In this document: piece after piece, positions 21,683 to 33,844 of the stretch
Layout: each line of letters starts with the position of its first letter
How positions within the stretch are numbered: the stretch's first letter is position 1
Assembly (NCBI GenBank): GCA_027924585.1
Contig: BSBM01000643.1
Span: 17,718,501-17,782,500, forward strand
Reading direction: 5' to 3'
Source of the DNA: Larix kaempferi
Taxonomy: Eukaryota; Streptophyta; Pinopsida; Pinales; Pinaceae
Length of the DNA stretch: 64,000 bases
The notes under the pieces: model-generated
What the model was told of the DNA's origin: nothing
Database searches by the model: none
Seen by the model: the letters and a program-made list of their open reading frames with translations, nothing else
Made by a program: the position numbers and the translations under genes

Positions 21683-22327
21683 TATTAGTTTTTCAGAATT
21701 TACTTCAATCTGATCTAGGATATTAACTGAGAGAACAACATGTACAGCATATCTATAGCATATAAATCATGGACACAATAATGCAAGCACACAAGAGACA
21801 CAGAGTTTCACCGGGGAAAACCAAGAAGGTGAAAATCCCCACAACTTCCTCAGAGATAGATAGAGCAATGATACAACCTAAGTACAAGAGATAGTCCTCC
21901 TAGCAGTAGCTTCTCCTCCTCCATAGGTGCGCCACTCTCCAATGGGTGTATGAGTGAGAAAGTGAATGATCAAATAGAGTGCCTCACGCAATCTATTTAT
22001 ACTTGACTTGACTTGCCTAATAACCTTTACTAGGTTGACCTTAACTTAACCACATAACATAATGCTGACAGGGCCGACCCCCAATAGGGTGGTCTAATAA
22101 CCCTTTAACCCACATGACTTATACAGGGCTGACCCCAACAAGGTGGTCTAATAACCCATCAAGTATAATTTATGACACTTACAATATAAATGACAACACT
22201 TCCGTATAGAGGAATAATAACATCTCTATAGGAATACAAACACTTCCGTATAGAGGAATAATAACATCTCTATAGGAATACCATATACATATATGAAATA
22301 CATTTCGAAGTCACAAATACATCAACA
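21683..22327 (-). mobile_element. 3' LTR of element C
   Basis: It runs from TATTAG (the terminal TG mutated to TA) to CATCAACA, 645 bp, equal in length to the 5' LTR. On the minus strand, TATAAATAGATTG at about 21990-22002 is the TATA box. Upstream of it in U3 are two copies of a block with GGTTATTAGACCACC. The related element F has more copies. Confidence 0.9.
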
Positions 22328-22340
22328 CTCCCTCTTAACT
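22328..22340 (-). other. Polypurine tract of element C
   Basis: The minus strand reads AGTTAAGAGGGAG directly before the 3' LTR, the usual primer for plus-strand synthesis. The same sequence abuts the LTR in element F. Confidence 0.75.
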
Positions 22341-22554
22341 AGGAAGGTATTTCTCGACACAGGTCTTCTAGCACAAGTTTTCTTCTCTAGATCATCGTCA
22401 CGGGATCATCGTCATCGAATCATCATCATCGTCACTGATGCTACTATATCAATCAATCTCTGAACTACTTGTCATAGGAATTTCTACAGAGCCAGTCTTT
22501 TTTCATACTGGATGTAGGCCCACCACCTGCAGGTCTTCATCACTGGCCATACTG

Positions 22555-23125
22555 TGGAATCCTCAGGACTTATTATGTGCATCACAAAACCTTGCAAGAG
22601 CATCCTAGACTGTTACAAGCACACAGCTCTACCTGTCGGATCTACCAGGGACATATTATATGTGACCTCACCACAAAACCTTGCAAGAGCATCCCAAGCT
22701 GTTATGAGCACACAACTCTACCTATCGGATCTCCCAGGGACATATTACATGTGGTCACCACAAAACCTTGCAAGAGCATCCCCGGACTTATTATGGGCAC
22801 ACAGCCCAACCTATCGGATCTCCTAGGGCCATATTACATGTGGTCATGGAAAAACCTCGTAGAAGCATCCCAGGACTTATTACGGGCACACAGCCCAACC
22901 TATCGGATCTCCTAGGGACATATTATATGCCATACGACAAAACCTTGCAAGAGCATTCTAGGACTTATTACGGGCACACGGCCCAACCTATCAGATCTCC
23001 CAAGGCCATATTACATGTCCTCCCAAGCAAAACCTCGAAAGAGCATTTGCTACATATAACAGGGCCATATTATATGCCATAGGAAAAACCTCGAAAGAGT
23101 ATCTACAAACCTCCCAGGCCCATAT
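22555..23125. repeat. About 88-bp tandem array in element C
   Basis: About six diverged units recur at roughly 88-bp spacing. Each contains 'aaaacct-gcaagagcatcc', 'ttattacgggcacac', 'cccaacctatcggatctcc' and 'gg-catattacatg'. They lie between the RNase H end and the polypurine tract. Open frames over them are repeat artefacts. Confidence 0.85.
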
Positions 23126-23169
23126 TATATGCTTATATGCACAACTTGTCCATGGCCATAGAGTATCAA

Positions 23170-23990
23170 CCTGATACTCACCATACATCATCCTGATGTA
23201 CATGATCATCTTGATCATCGTCACAGCATCATCCTGATGCATATCATCTGGAGAAACATCCTGAAGCACATCATCCATGATCATCTTGATCATCATCATA
23301 GCATCATCCTGATGCATATCATCTGGAGCAACATCTTGAAGCTCATCATCCATGATCATCTTGATCATATAATGCATCCACCTGATGCATATCATCTGGA
23401 GCAACATCCTGAAGCTCATCATCCATGATCATTCTTATCATAGAATGCATCCACATGATGCATACATAGTATTTACCTGATACATATCATCATACATGAT
23501 CTACCTGATCATACAATTTATCCACCTGATACATATCATCATACATGATCTACCTGATCATACAATGTATCCACCTGATACATATCATCATACATGATCT
23601 ACCTGATCATACAATGTATCCACCTGATACATATCATCATACATGATCTACCTGATCATCACAAGCATCCAACATGATGCATATACATATACATGATCCA
23701 ATTGATCATAAAAAGCACCCAACATGAGGCATATACATATACATGATCCAAATAATCATAGAAAGCATCCAACATGATGCATATACATATACATGATCCA
23801 ACTGATCATAACAAGCACCCAACATGATGCATAGACATATACATGATCCAATTGATCATAGCAAGCATCCAACATGATTCATATACATATACATGATCCA
23901 ACTGATCATAACAAGCATCCAACATGATGCATATACAGAGCAGTAACTGGAGCATCATCCTGATGCTCATCATCCAGCACTTACATCCAT
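23170..23990. repeat. Composite 49-52-bp satellite in element C
   Basis: Several repeat families sit side by side. First come units with 'gatgcatatcatctggagca' and 'ctcatcatccatgatcatc'. Then a regular 49-bp unit (acctgatacatatcatcata, catgatctacctgatcat) starts at 23475, 23524, 23573 and 23622. Then units of about 50-60 bp with 'acatgatccaactgatcata' and 'gcatccaacatgatgcatat' run to about 23935. The arrays are rich in GATCA/TGATC palindromes. Confidence 0.85.
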
Positions 23991-24056
23991 AGCCATGGAA
24001 GGATCCTCCTCTCACCATGCTCAGAATGGCTCCTGCAAATGTGTTCATCACTTCTT

Positions 24057-25600
24057 CCTCAAAGTGTCATCAATCTGAAGAACACCAAGCCTCTCTCTGA
24101 AGTACTCGAGCTTCACTCTGCTAGTGGCTTCGTTAGCACATCTACAACCTGCTCATCTGTCACAACATACAAGAGCTTCACTACTCCTCAATGCACCATA
24201 TCCTTGATATAGTGATATTTGATCTCTATGTGCTTCGACCTGTTGTGGAACATCGGGTTCTCAGACAGCTTCACACAACTCTGGTTGTCACAAAAGATAC
24301 CAGTAGCATCCAATGAGAGATCAAATAACTCAGACAGTAGCTTCCTCAACCATACTGCCTCACAACTAGTCGAACATGCTGCAACATACTTTGTTTTTGC
24401 TGTACTCACTGCTACGTAGGACTACTTCTTGCTAAACCAAGAGATCCCACCTGATTCCATACTGAAGCAGCACCCAAAATTGCTCTTCCTATCTGCAACA
24501 CTACCTGCCCAGTCCGAATCAACATAACCCTGCAGGTTAAACTTTTGATTCACATCATACTTAAGCCTATAATCAATTGTACCCTTCAGGTACCTCAGAA
24601 TATGCTTTACATCAACCAGGTGAACACCTCTGGGATTCATCAGGAACTAGCTCAATGTGTTCACTGCAAAGCAAATATCTGGTCTAGTGTTCATCAGGTA
24701 CATCAAGGACCCAATCATCTCACGATACACAGTGACATCAACCAAATCAGATGAGGCATCACACAGAAGCTTCATGTTCGATGCCATAGGTGTGGCCATG
24801 GCCTTGCAGTCCATCATCCTGAACCTCTTCAGGATCTCTACTGCATACTTCCCTTGTCCAAGGAAGATTCAATCTGTTCTCTGCTACACCTCCATGCCTA
24901 GGAAATAGTGCATAATCCCCAAGTCTTTCATCTTGAACTCAGCAGCAAGCTTCCTCTTCGTGTCGACAATCAATATATCCTCACCTGTAACAAATAGGTC
25001 ATCCACATACAATAGTTGTATCACTGGATTGCCTTCCACAACCTTGTAGTAAAGGTTGGAATTTGCTTTACTCTTGGTAAAGCTCAAACTGGATAGAAAG
25101 CTGTCTATCCTACCATACCAAGTCCTAGGAGCTTGCTTCAAGCCATACAAGGCTTTCTTCAACTTGCACACATATGACTCTCTGTCATGTGTCTCAAAAC
25201 CAAGTGGCTGCACCACATACACTTCCTCCTCAAATACACCATTCAAGAAAGATGTCTTGACATCCATCTAGTGTATCTTCCATTTCATCACTGCAGCCAG
25301 AGCAAGTACTGATCTAATGGAAGTGTATTTGGCTATAGGAGCAAAAGTCTCTTCATAGTCTATCCCCTCTTTCTGAGAGAAGCCACGAGCTACAATCCTC
25401 GCTTTGTATTTTTCTATGCTACCATCTGCAGCATGCTTGATCTTATAGATCCACTTGGAAGTCACAACAGACTTCCCTTCAGGTCTTGGGACTGCATCCC
25501 AGATATCATTCTTCATGATCGACTAGTACTCCTCGATCATGGCATTCTTCCCGAATCCTGAGAACTTCAATATCTTCAATAGATAACTTGGTTGCTGAAC
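24057..25600 (-). pseudogene. Copia reverse transcriptase-RNase H remnant (element C)
   Basis: Read from 25560 leftward, I see NDIWDAVPRPEGKSVVTSKW, ARIVARGFSQKEGIDYEETF, MDVKTSFLNGVFEEEVYV, LKKALYGLKQAPRTWYGR and the catalytic YVDDLFVTG (25010-24985). Then come LRYLKGTIDYRLKYD, YVDSDWAGSVADRKS, the RNase H end FCDNQSCVKLSENPMFHNRS and DVLTKPLAE. This order (RT then RNase H at the C-terminus) is Ty1/copia. Stops interrupt it at about 25268 (before MDVKT), 24640 and elsewhere, several at expected Gln or Trp codons. The integrase, protease and gag that should precede it are missing apart from possible traces. Confidence 0.9.
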
Positions 25601-28282
25601 CAATGTTGTAGTCCTTCTTTTGTAGGTGATGGTATACGATCCTTCCTACAAAACAAGTTAAATTGCATGATTAGAAACATCTCATAGTTTTTAGAACAAA
25701 TTCTTACACATAAATAAATATGTCATATAGTCATGCAATTATCTTAGCCAATGCTTCAATACAACATTTATCCATATCCCGTAACTTTCTAGATGCCTTC
25801 CAATCTCTACCAGAACATTGTTAAGAGTTTGCACAACTCCCAACATGTCAGCAAAGAGGTTTCATTTTAGATACGTAGCAATGGAATGTTATACAGTGCC
25901 ATAGGCCACTTACCCATCACATGCATATTAGTAGTATACAGTTCATTAATGCAATTATTCTAATATGCATAATACACACCCTAAGTCTAGGAACATAAGC
26001 ATATACATCATTGAACAATATTATTTAAACAAACAAATATGCAAGAAATGACAATTCAAATACTTATCTTTGTTTGGTTGTAGGGTGGACTCCCTCTCAA
26101 TATTTGCTTCCTTGCAGGAACTACTGGAGTGTTCTCCCTCTTGATCTTTGCTTCTTGGATTACCTGTCCTTGAACTTATATCCATCCTCGATCACTTATG
26201 CATACTTACTAGTATCATCATTGTGTTATCCTCGAGATCTCATACATACATACATACATACATTCATTAGTATAATCTTAATACTATCAAAACACAATAA
26301 TCTTAAATATGTTTAGTCATGATCATTTCAAACACAGATAATAAGCATTAGTATTCAAGTTTTCAGGGAAGACTTCTTTTACTCATGCATACTCCTATTT
26401 GATCATAGGAATTTTCTGTTTTAGTCATATCATCAATCAAAGCAAGAAGCATAGTATGCCTAAACCCATAATTACTAACTTCAATGAATAATCATTATCA
26501 ATCATGCCATGTATACTTATATATGAGATCCTAACACAAGGTAGGATTCTAACTTGATATAGAAAAACATACCTGGATTAGCATGCTAGCTAGTTATGTC
26601 TAACATACTCGCAGAATGTCTTCTTGTTCTCTTCAATAACTTGTGCTAGTAACCTGTATATCTCATAGGTTAATCATTATAGAACCAAGTTATACATCCC
26701 TCGTAAGTATATCTTCTATGTGATCCATGACAATGGATGAATCTTTGTCTTCATGTCACCATGGTCATATGTTCTTGAACTAGAACATGATTTGTCTTTC
26801 TTGATGTACCTTTCATGTTAGCGGACAACATCAACCTCATACAACACCACAATGAATTAGTACAATCATAAGTGTCTTAACCCTAATCAATGAATATATG
26901 CATTCATAATTTTATTAAGGTGATACGACAAGTCTAAAGTTAATCAATATTGTACTAACCTTAATGAAGACAAACATACCATAAACTTAATCATGAACAG
27001 ATCTCGAAACATACCTGGATAAGTCATACCTGTCGATATTGCTTGTAATCTTCTTATGTAAGGCCTTAGCCTCATATCCCTCTGAAATAGGAACTTCTTC
27101 ACTTATGCAAGTGAACAATCCATTCTCTTCTAGGATTAACCTGATCCACTTGATTTGCAGAAATTGGATCTGGAGCTGGATTAAGGTTTGTCAGGGAAAC
27201 CCTAAAAATTTGAACTTTGAATTTCAAACTTCTGAAAGGATAGAAAGATGAGCCTTTATGAGATGATCAACCTGGTATACTCAGAATTTGAAAACTGCAA
27301 AGTTTCACCCCTCAAATTTGTTTTTCAATCTTCTCGATTCACTAGGGAGGACTCTGAATTAGGGTTTGAGTTTCCCGAAACTTCAACCAACCAAATAGTT
27401 TGATCCAAAGCTCTAAACTTTGAATTTTCCAAGGAGCTTCTAGCTATGGTCACAGATTTAAAAAATTCCCATTTTTGCAGAAGCCCTAATTTTTCACCTT
27501 TCCGATCAAAGTCCTGAACTAGGGTTTGATCAAGCCCGACCTTCTGCCCAACCAAAAAATTCGATCTTGGTCTCTAAATTTATATTTTGATGAGGAGCAT
27601 CTAGCCATGGTCTCTGATGCAAAAAATTCTAACATTCTCCGAAACCCTAAATTCCCGGAGCCATGAATGAAGGTGCTCAAAATCCAATTCTGTTTTGACA
27701 GAAATATGCACCTGATTGTTTCTTGTGTAAATCTGAAATTTCAGATCTACAGGGTCTGAAAATTCTTCCTGTGGTATCCTGATCTATTATCCTCAAATGG
27801 ATTCTCTGAGAGAGAGTTATCCCAAGTGTCGCAACGTGACCTGTTTATCGGATAAAACAGGAGAGCGAACTTATACTGAGTGCCACGTGTCACTGGTTCA
27901 ATTTCGGCCTCTGAAAATCGTACCTATGAAAGTACAGTCCATTCCCTACATGCCACTTTTTACTAAATTTCATTCGGATCTTCCTAGCCCAAGTTGTGAC
28001 CTTTTTCCCTAGGTCACCTGTTTATGACTATGATCGGGAAGAGGCAGAAACCCTAGATTGTACAGACCATAAAACAAAAAGTACATCGAATTAGATGCTG
28101 TGCTTCAGACACAAGGTAGATGGGAATCTTATCTTTGACCTGTAATCTTTTCAGATCCTGAAACTTTGCCAAAATGAATTTATAGCGAAAGTGCTACGAT
28201 GACTGGTTTTTTCTATATCAAGCCCTAGCTTCGCAAGTGCAACAAGTGTCATAAATGCCATACCATGCCTTCTTTCAGGCTA
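25601..28282 (-). other. Long non-coding 5' internal region of element C
   Basis: Between primer site and RT lie 2.7 kb without gag or protease. On the minus strand several AG|GTATG junctions occur (near 26575, 27010 and 27030), and a TTTTGTAG|GA acceptor-like site precedes the RT remnant (about 25645), so it may contain intron-like structure. About 27240-27670 holds two or three imperfect copies of a roughly 165-bp segment ('aagccctaattttt', 'gatcaagcccgaccttctgc'). The same layout is present in F at 55990-58797. Confidence 0.5.
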
Positions 28283-28294
28283 GCTCTGATACCA
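28283..28294 (-). other. Primer binding site of element C
   Basis: Minus TGGTATCAGAGC, complementary to the initiator tRNA-Met 3' end, immediately inside the 5' LTR. Confidence 0.85.
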
Positions 28295-28939
28295 TGTTAG
28301 TTTTTAAGAATTTACTTCAATATGATCTAGGATATTAACTGAGAGAACAACATGTACAACATATCTACAACATATCAATCATGGACACAATAATGCAAGC
28401 ACACAAGAGACACAAAGTTTCACCGGGGAAAACCAAGAAGGTGAAAACCCCCGGAAATTCCTCAGAGATAGATAGAGCAATGATACAACCCAAGTACAAG
28501 ATATAGTCCTCCTAGCAGCAGCTTCTCCTCCTCTACAAGTGCGCCACTCTCCAATGAGTGTATGAGTGAGAAAGTGAATGATCAAATAGAGTGCCTCCCG
28601 CACTCTATTTATACTTGACTTGACTTGCCTAATAAACTTTACTAGGTCGGCCTTAACTTAACCACATAACATAATGCTGACAGGGACAACCCCCAATAGA
28701 GTGGTCTAATAACCCTTTAACCCACATGACTTATACAGGGCCGACCCCAACAAGGTGGTCTAATAACCCATGAAGTATAAGTTACGACACTTACAATATA
28801 AATGACGACACTTCCGTATAGAGGAATAATAACATCTCTATAGGAATACAAACACTTATGTATAGAGGAATGATAACATCTCTATAGGAATACAATATAC
28901 ATATATGAAATACATTCCAAAGTTACAAATACATCAACA
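28295..28939 (-). mobile_element. 5' LTR of element C
   Basis: TGTTAG ... CATCAACA in plus orientation, 645 bp, near-identical to the 3' LTR. TATA box on minus at about 28599-28611. It is followed on the right by the AGTGC target duplicate and then by B's integrase. Confidence 0.9.
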
Positions 28940-28944
28940 AGTGC

Positions 28945-31017
28945 CTCATATCCCATATAGAGATTTGAATGGAGACATTCCAATTGAGAGATGAAAAGTA
29001 CTATTGGAACAAAACTCTCCCAATTGGAGCCAAGTAGTCCAAGACTTTTGCTGACCGGTGACATAGTTTCTTAAGTAAACTTACAGCCATTGGTTCACTC
29101 TTTCTATTTGGCCATCATTATATGGATGGTAGCTAGTACTCATGTACAAACTTGTCCCCACTAACTTGAACAACTCTTGTGAAAAATTGCTAGTGAACTT
29201 GTTGTCTCTATCACTGATGATGGACTTGGGTATTCCATGAAGTTTGAAGACTTATTTGATGAAAATTTCAGCCACTTGGCTGGCTGAAATATTAGTTGTG
29301 AGTAAAAATAAATGTGCATATTTATTCAATCTATCAACCAAAACAAAAATATTGTCTTTACCTTGTATTTTGGGGAGCCCCGTGATGAAATCCATTGATA
29401 TAGTTTTCCATTTCTGTTCAGGAATAGGAAGTGGTTGTAAGAGTCCTGCTGGATGAGTATGCTCTACTTTGTTTTGCTAGAATGCCACACATGATCTAAC
29501 ATACTCCATCACCTCCTTTTTCAATCCCTTCCAAGTGAACCTTTCCTTCACTTTCCTATAAGTCTTCACAAACCTCGGATGTCCTGCTAGAGGCACATCA
29601 TGAGCAACGTCAAGGATCTTCTTCTTTAATGAGGATTCTGGAACTAAAAAGATCATATCATTATGATATATGGTATCATTAAAAATATTGTAAGTATCAT
29701 CATGAATTAGTCCATCAAACAAATCATAGGAAAAATTATTCTTTGTATACTCTACTCCAAGCTGCGCTTTCTAACTATCACAAAATTGATTAATGCAAAG
29801 GTTGGTTTTCTAGAAAGAGCATCAGCCACAGTCTTCATCTTACCCGTCATGTATTCAATGTCAAAGTCAAATTCTTGGACCTTGCTTACCCACTTTTGTT
29901 GTCTATCATTCAACTCCTTTTGGGTCAAGAAGTGTCTCAAACTGTTATGATCATCATTGATGATGAACTTACCACCTACTAGATATTGTCTGAACTTGAC
30001 TAGCACATGCATGATGCATAACATTTCCTTATCATAGACTGAATATATTCTCTCATGCGGCTGCAAATTCCTACTTTCAAAGGCTATGGGATGCTTTTTT
30101 TGCAACTGCAATCCCATTCCCTGAAGCATCGCATTCAAGGACAAAAGGATGAGAAAAATATGGAAGTGCAAGAACATGACAACTACTCATTAGCTCCTTC
30201 ATCTTTTTGAATGCTTGTTCAACCTCTTCTGACCAATGGAAGGCTCCCTTCTTAGTAAGGTATGTCAATGGATATGTCAACTTTGAAAAATATTTGACAA
30301 AATTTCAGTAATAAGTGCATATCCCAATAAATCCTCTCAATTCAGTGAGATTCTTGGGACTTGGCCAATCCAAAATGGTTTGGATCTTCTCCATGTGAAC
30401 GTTAACCCCTTCTTTCCCATTCACATGACCAAGATACAAAATATCAGTCATGCCAAACTCACACTTGGATAGTTTTTCATAGAAAGACTAATATACCAAG
30501 GTTGTTAGTATAGCATCCAAATGGTGCAAACGCTCCTCCCAAGTTCTACTATAAATTAAAATATCATCAAAGAAAACAAGAAAAAATTTATGGATTTGCC
30601 TGCTAAACACTCTGTTCATGCAATATTAAAAAGTTACAGGTGCATTAGTTAGGCCAAAAGGAATAACCAGGAACTCAAAGTGTCCAGGATGACACCGAAA
30701 AGTTGTCTTCTGGATGTCTTCTTCCCACATACTGATTTGATGGTAACTAGAGCGAAGATCAATCTTTGAAAAATATTTGGTCCCATGGAGTTCATCCACG
30801 AGATCATCAATCCTTGGGATAGGATATCTGATCTTGATAGTCTTCTTGTTGAGAGCTTTGTAGTCTATGCACATGCGCATGGTCCCATCTTTATTCTTCA
30901 CAAGGACTACAGATCAAGCAAAAGGACTTGATATTGGTCTAATCAATCTCAAGTCAAGCAGTCCTTGGTGGTTCGCTCTATCTCATCCTTGAATCTTTTT
31001 GGGTGCTTGTAAGGATG
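28945..31017 (-). pseudogene. Element B reverse transcriptase, RNase H and integrase core
   Basis: On the minus strand from element A's edge I see [26 protein letters not shown]-type motifs, [20 protein letters not shown] and [11 protein letters not shown] (30626-30901). RNase H follows (LECDASGNGIAVAKKASH, then DDHNSLRHFLTQKELNDRQQ; 30280-29752). The integrase zinc region is APLAGHPRFVKTYRKVKERF-like (29620-29480), and the core includes SDRDNKF- and GQIERVNQW-like blocks (29260-29090). It ends at GYEA-L where element C sits. Stops and frameshifts are frequent, including several just after the element A boundary. Domain order and similarity to element A are clear. Confidence 0.88.
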
Positions 31018-31022
31018 GACTT

Positions 31023-32791
31023 TGTAATGTCCCCATTCAAATAAGTGCATAGTAAGACAATCCCATCAATCCTACTAGTTTCCTAGGTTGGATGGGCACA
31101 TGTGGGATGGTAATAAGGAAGCTAATAAATGATATTTAGACATTAGAGGGGTTCAAGCATTTAATAAATATGGTGAATAAATAAATTCAAGATAAATTCT
31201 AAGTGGCAAGTGGTTTTGGAGACATATGGAGGTGGTGGGACCCACACTAGCTTGATTTTTCATAATACATGGTATCTCTCTTTTGCAAATTCGAATTAAT
31301 GGGAATGTGAACACTCTTGGGTAAGTTGGTAAGTCATAACACATGTCATTGAGCATCTTAGGTCGAATTTGGAAGGATTGGTAACCTCCATGGAAGATAA
31401 AGAGTCAAAGTAGAAGTTTGTGGACACTTGGGCTAGATTCCCTAGCCTCTATGACACCAATGATGGAGCATCTATGACAACTATGACAAATTGCAGACCT
31501 GAAATCTGACATCTGACCACTATGACATGTCAGCACCAAAAATAGGCTCAAGGAAGGCGAATTTGGGAGTTGGAGAAGCCAAAGAGACTCAAAATCAAAT
31601 TTGGGATAAGATGGAAGGTTGGAACTAGGAGACAAGTGGCAAATGTGGAATATTTCCTAAATGGAAATCTATTGAATCTATTGAGAGGATTTCGACCCTT
31701 AGAAGGATAATTTTGGTTATAAAATGTAGAAATGAAGAATGAGAATGGCTTTTGATGATTTGAGAAAAATTGCATTTGTGAAGAGAGAACTAGTGGATGA
31801 CTAGTTTCTTGCCTTAGCCAATTTCGAGGGTGAAAGATTCCCATCCAAGTTGGTGTTTGGAGAGGCCACTCAGGTCTTTCATGGTGCTTTAATGGAGTTT
31901 GTATTTGCAGGTAGCAGCTATAGGAAGTTTCATGGTTTGGTTTAGTGCAGCACTTTCTCTCCACCGTTTCCAGTTTTGAAGGCATATTCATGCTCCTTGA
32001 GGGAGGGTGTTTTTGGTGAGAACTTGTACTTCTTGAGAGAGATTCTCATTATATATTTCTGATTTTAATAGCTTTATATCCTCTGTTATTAATATTAATA
32101 AATTCTCAGGTTGAAATACCTACTGGTTGTATGCAAAACTATTGATTAATGAGCAAACAATGTCCATTTCCCCAATGCATTGATGCATGACACTATAATG
32201 TTGATTATTTCGAATGGATGGATGATTATCTGATATATCTGTGATCAATATAATGCCATGGATGTCTTCTACAAGTTTCATGTACTGTACTTGAGCATTT
32301 GAAGCATTTTTACTTAGTTTAGTTGTATTGGGAGGTGAAATAGTGCCATTTCCCCAAGGGTCGAATTAGGGGTTTTTGCTGTTGAATGTGAGAGAGTTAT
32401 AACAGTAGTAAAAATCAATTAATGGTTCATATGAGACCTTAATCACATAATTAACACATTATATACCTCTGTTCATAAATTTGTGGGAGTTTGGAGGCAT
32501 TTGGAAGGCCATTTTCAGTGTTACCCGGGGGGGATTTGATGCACAAATTACTAGTCAAAATTACCTATATTGATCAGAATACAAATCAAGTTTGCAGCAG
32601 TATTTGGAGGGCCATAAAACATCCATGAACCTAATATTAATGTCTAAATACCATTCATACACTCCTACAGAAGATTTGGGAGCATTTGGGTTGATTTGGA
32701 GGTCAAAACAGTTAAACTAGTCAAAGGTCGAAATTGGGGAAAAAGTATAAAAATTGGCATTTTAATAGAATTTTGAAAAAGGGTCATTACA
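31023..32791 (+). mobile_element. 5' LTR of element A
   Basis: TGTAATGTCCCC to GGGTCATTACA. A TATA box (GGTTATAAAATG) lies at about 31711-31722, about 690 bp in. Small minus-strand frames inside are chance and recur in the 3' copy. Confidence 0.95.
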
Positions 32792-32793
32792 AG

Positions 32794-32807
32794 TGGTATC
32801 AGAGCAT
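32794..32807 (+). other. Primer binding site of element A
   Basis: TGGTATCAGAGCAT lies two bases after the LTR and is complementary to initiator tRNA-Met. Confidence 0.9.
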
Positions 32808-32821
32808 GGTCTTGGAACCTA

Positions 32822-33844
32822 ATGGTATTAACAAGAATCCAAACAAATAAAACACCACCCTTTGAATCAGTAGTTGAAGAAGTTTTGATTGAAGAAGAGA
32901 TAGTAGCAGAAAAAGAGTTTTTTTCTAAAACAATGGGTAGAGAGGAGGAGGAAAAATTAAGACATAAGGAGGAATTTATTGAAGCCTTAAAACCATGTTT
33001 TGAAGGAATTACCATGGTTATTCTAGATATGAATAAACAAATGATGAAAGGTTTCGAATTGTTGGGTAGCCAACTTTCAGGCAAATGGATGATAGGAGAT
33101 AATAGTGGTTCACACTCAGGGGAAAAGATGAAAGGGAATGAACATATTTTCTCAAGTACAGGACCTCATAATAGACCTGATGAATTTCAAAGCACACAAA
33201 GGCATACTGCACCTAAATTTCTCACACCCAAAGAAGAGCCCAATCTTGAATTGGATTACAAGAAACTAGTAAATGATTGGAACGATTTGAATGAAGAGTG
33301 TAAAAGAGGTGTACCACTTAGTGACTACATTGATGCTATGCAAAAGATTAAAATGAAGGGAGACAATAGGAGTCCATTCCAAAACAAAGAATTGAATAGT
33401 GCTATTGGAAAAATGTCACTTCCTACTTTTGATGGTTCTTCTCAAAATTCTGCTAACACTTGGGTGCAAAAATTGGATGTATATTTTCAGCTGAATCCTA
33501 TGTTGGAAGAGGATGCATTAAAAATGGCCATTTTGCATTTGGAAGGAGATGCCAATGAATGGTGGTTTCATGGGATGAAAACCTTGGGTCATAATCAGGT
33601 TAAAACATATGGAGAATTTTTTGACAGGGTACTAGAAAGATTTGAACAAAAAGATCCAGAATTGCCTTTCAAAGAACTAGCTCAATTGAAGCAAACTGGG
33701 TCCCCTACCAAATATATGTTGGAATTTCAAAAATTATCAGTCAAGGTGGCTGATGTATCTATGGGAAGATTAGTATTGCTGTTCACTGAAGGTTTGGCTG
33801 AACCCTTAAGAGGTTGGTCAAAGCCCACAAGCCAACTACATTAA
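32822..33844 (+). CDS. Gag, N-terminal part (element A)
   Basis: The frame opens MVLTRIQTNKTPPFESVVEE close behind the primer site. A Glu/Lys-rich probable coiled coil covers residues 15-80. The gag core follows with FDGSSQNSANTWVQKLDVYF (about 200-220) and LEGDANEWWFHGMKTLG (about 240-256). Near residue 330 the frame ends early (TSQLH). The expected gag continuation is in the next frame from about 33814, which indicates loss of one base in a GGT-TGG run. Gag forms the particle and packages RNA. The start is the first ATG after the primer site. Confidence 0.9.
   Translation: MVLTRIQTNKTPPFESVVEEVLIEEEIVAEKEFFSKTMGREEEEKLRHKEEFIEALKPCFEGITMVILDMNKQMMKGFELLGSQLSGKWMIGDNSGSHSGEKMKGNEHIFSSTGPHNRPDEFQSTQRHTAPKFLTPKEEPNLELDYKKLVNDWNDLNEECKRGVPLSDYIDAMQKIKMKGDNRSPFQNKELNSAIGKMSLPTFDGSSQNSANTWVQKLDVYFQLNPMLEEDALKMAILHLEGDANEWWFHGMKTLGHNQVKTYGEFFDRVLERFEQKDPELPFKELAQLKQTGSPTKYMLEFQKLSVKVADVSMGRLVLLFTEGLAEPLRGWSKPTSQLH

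Larger units (their letters stand above)
21683..28939 (-). mobile_element. Ty1/copia element C, nested in B
   Basis: It has two 645-bp LTRs (21683-22327 and 28295-28939), target duplication AGTGC on both sides (21678-21682 and 28940-28944), minus-strand primer site at 28283-28294 (TGGTATCAGAGC), and polypurine tract at 22328-22340. Inside are satellite arrays (22555-23990), a decayed RT-RNase H (24057-25600) and about 2.7 kb without coding content. No gag and no protease are visible. It interrupts B's integrase. Confidence 0.92.

Noticed and set aside
22577-23082. Open frames of about 100 codons over the 88-bp array
   Set aside because: Repeat artefacts; the sequence evolves as satellite, and the same slot in F holds different units.
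22555-23990. CRISPR-like appearance of regularly spaced repeats
   Set aside because: Units are contiguous satellites without unique spacers, inside a plant retrotransposon.
31548-31991. 147-codon minus-strand frame inside the A LTR (and its copy at 38273)
   Set aside because: Lies wholly within LTR U3/R, differs between the two copies and has no domain.
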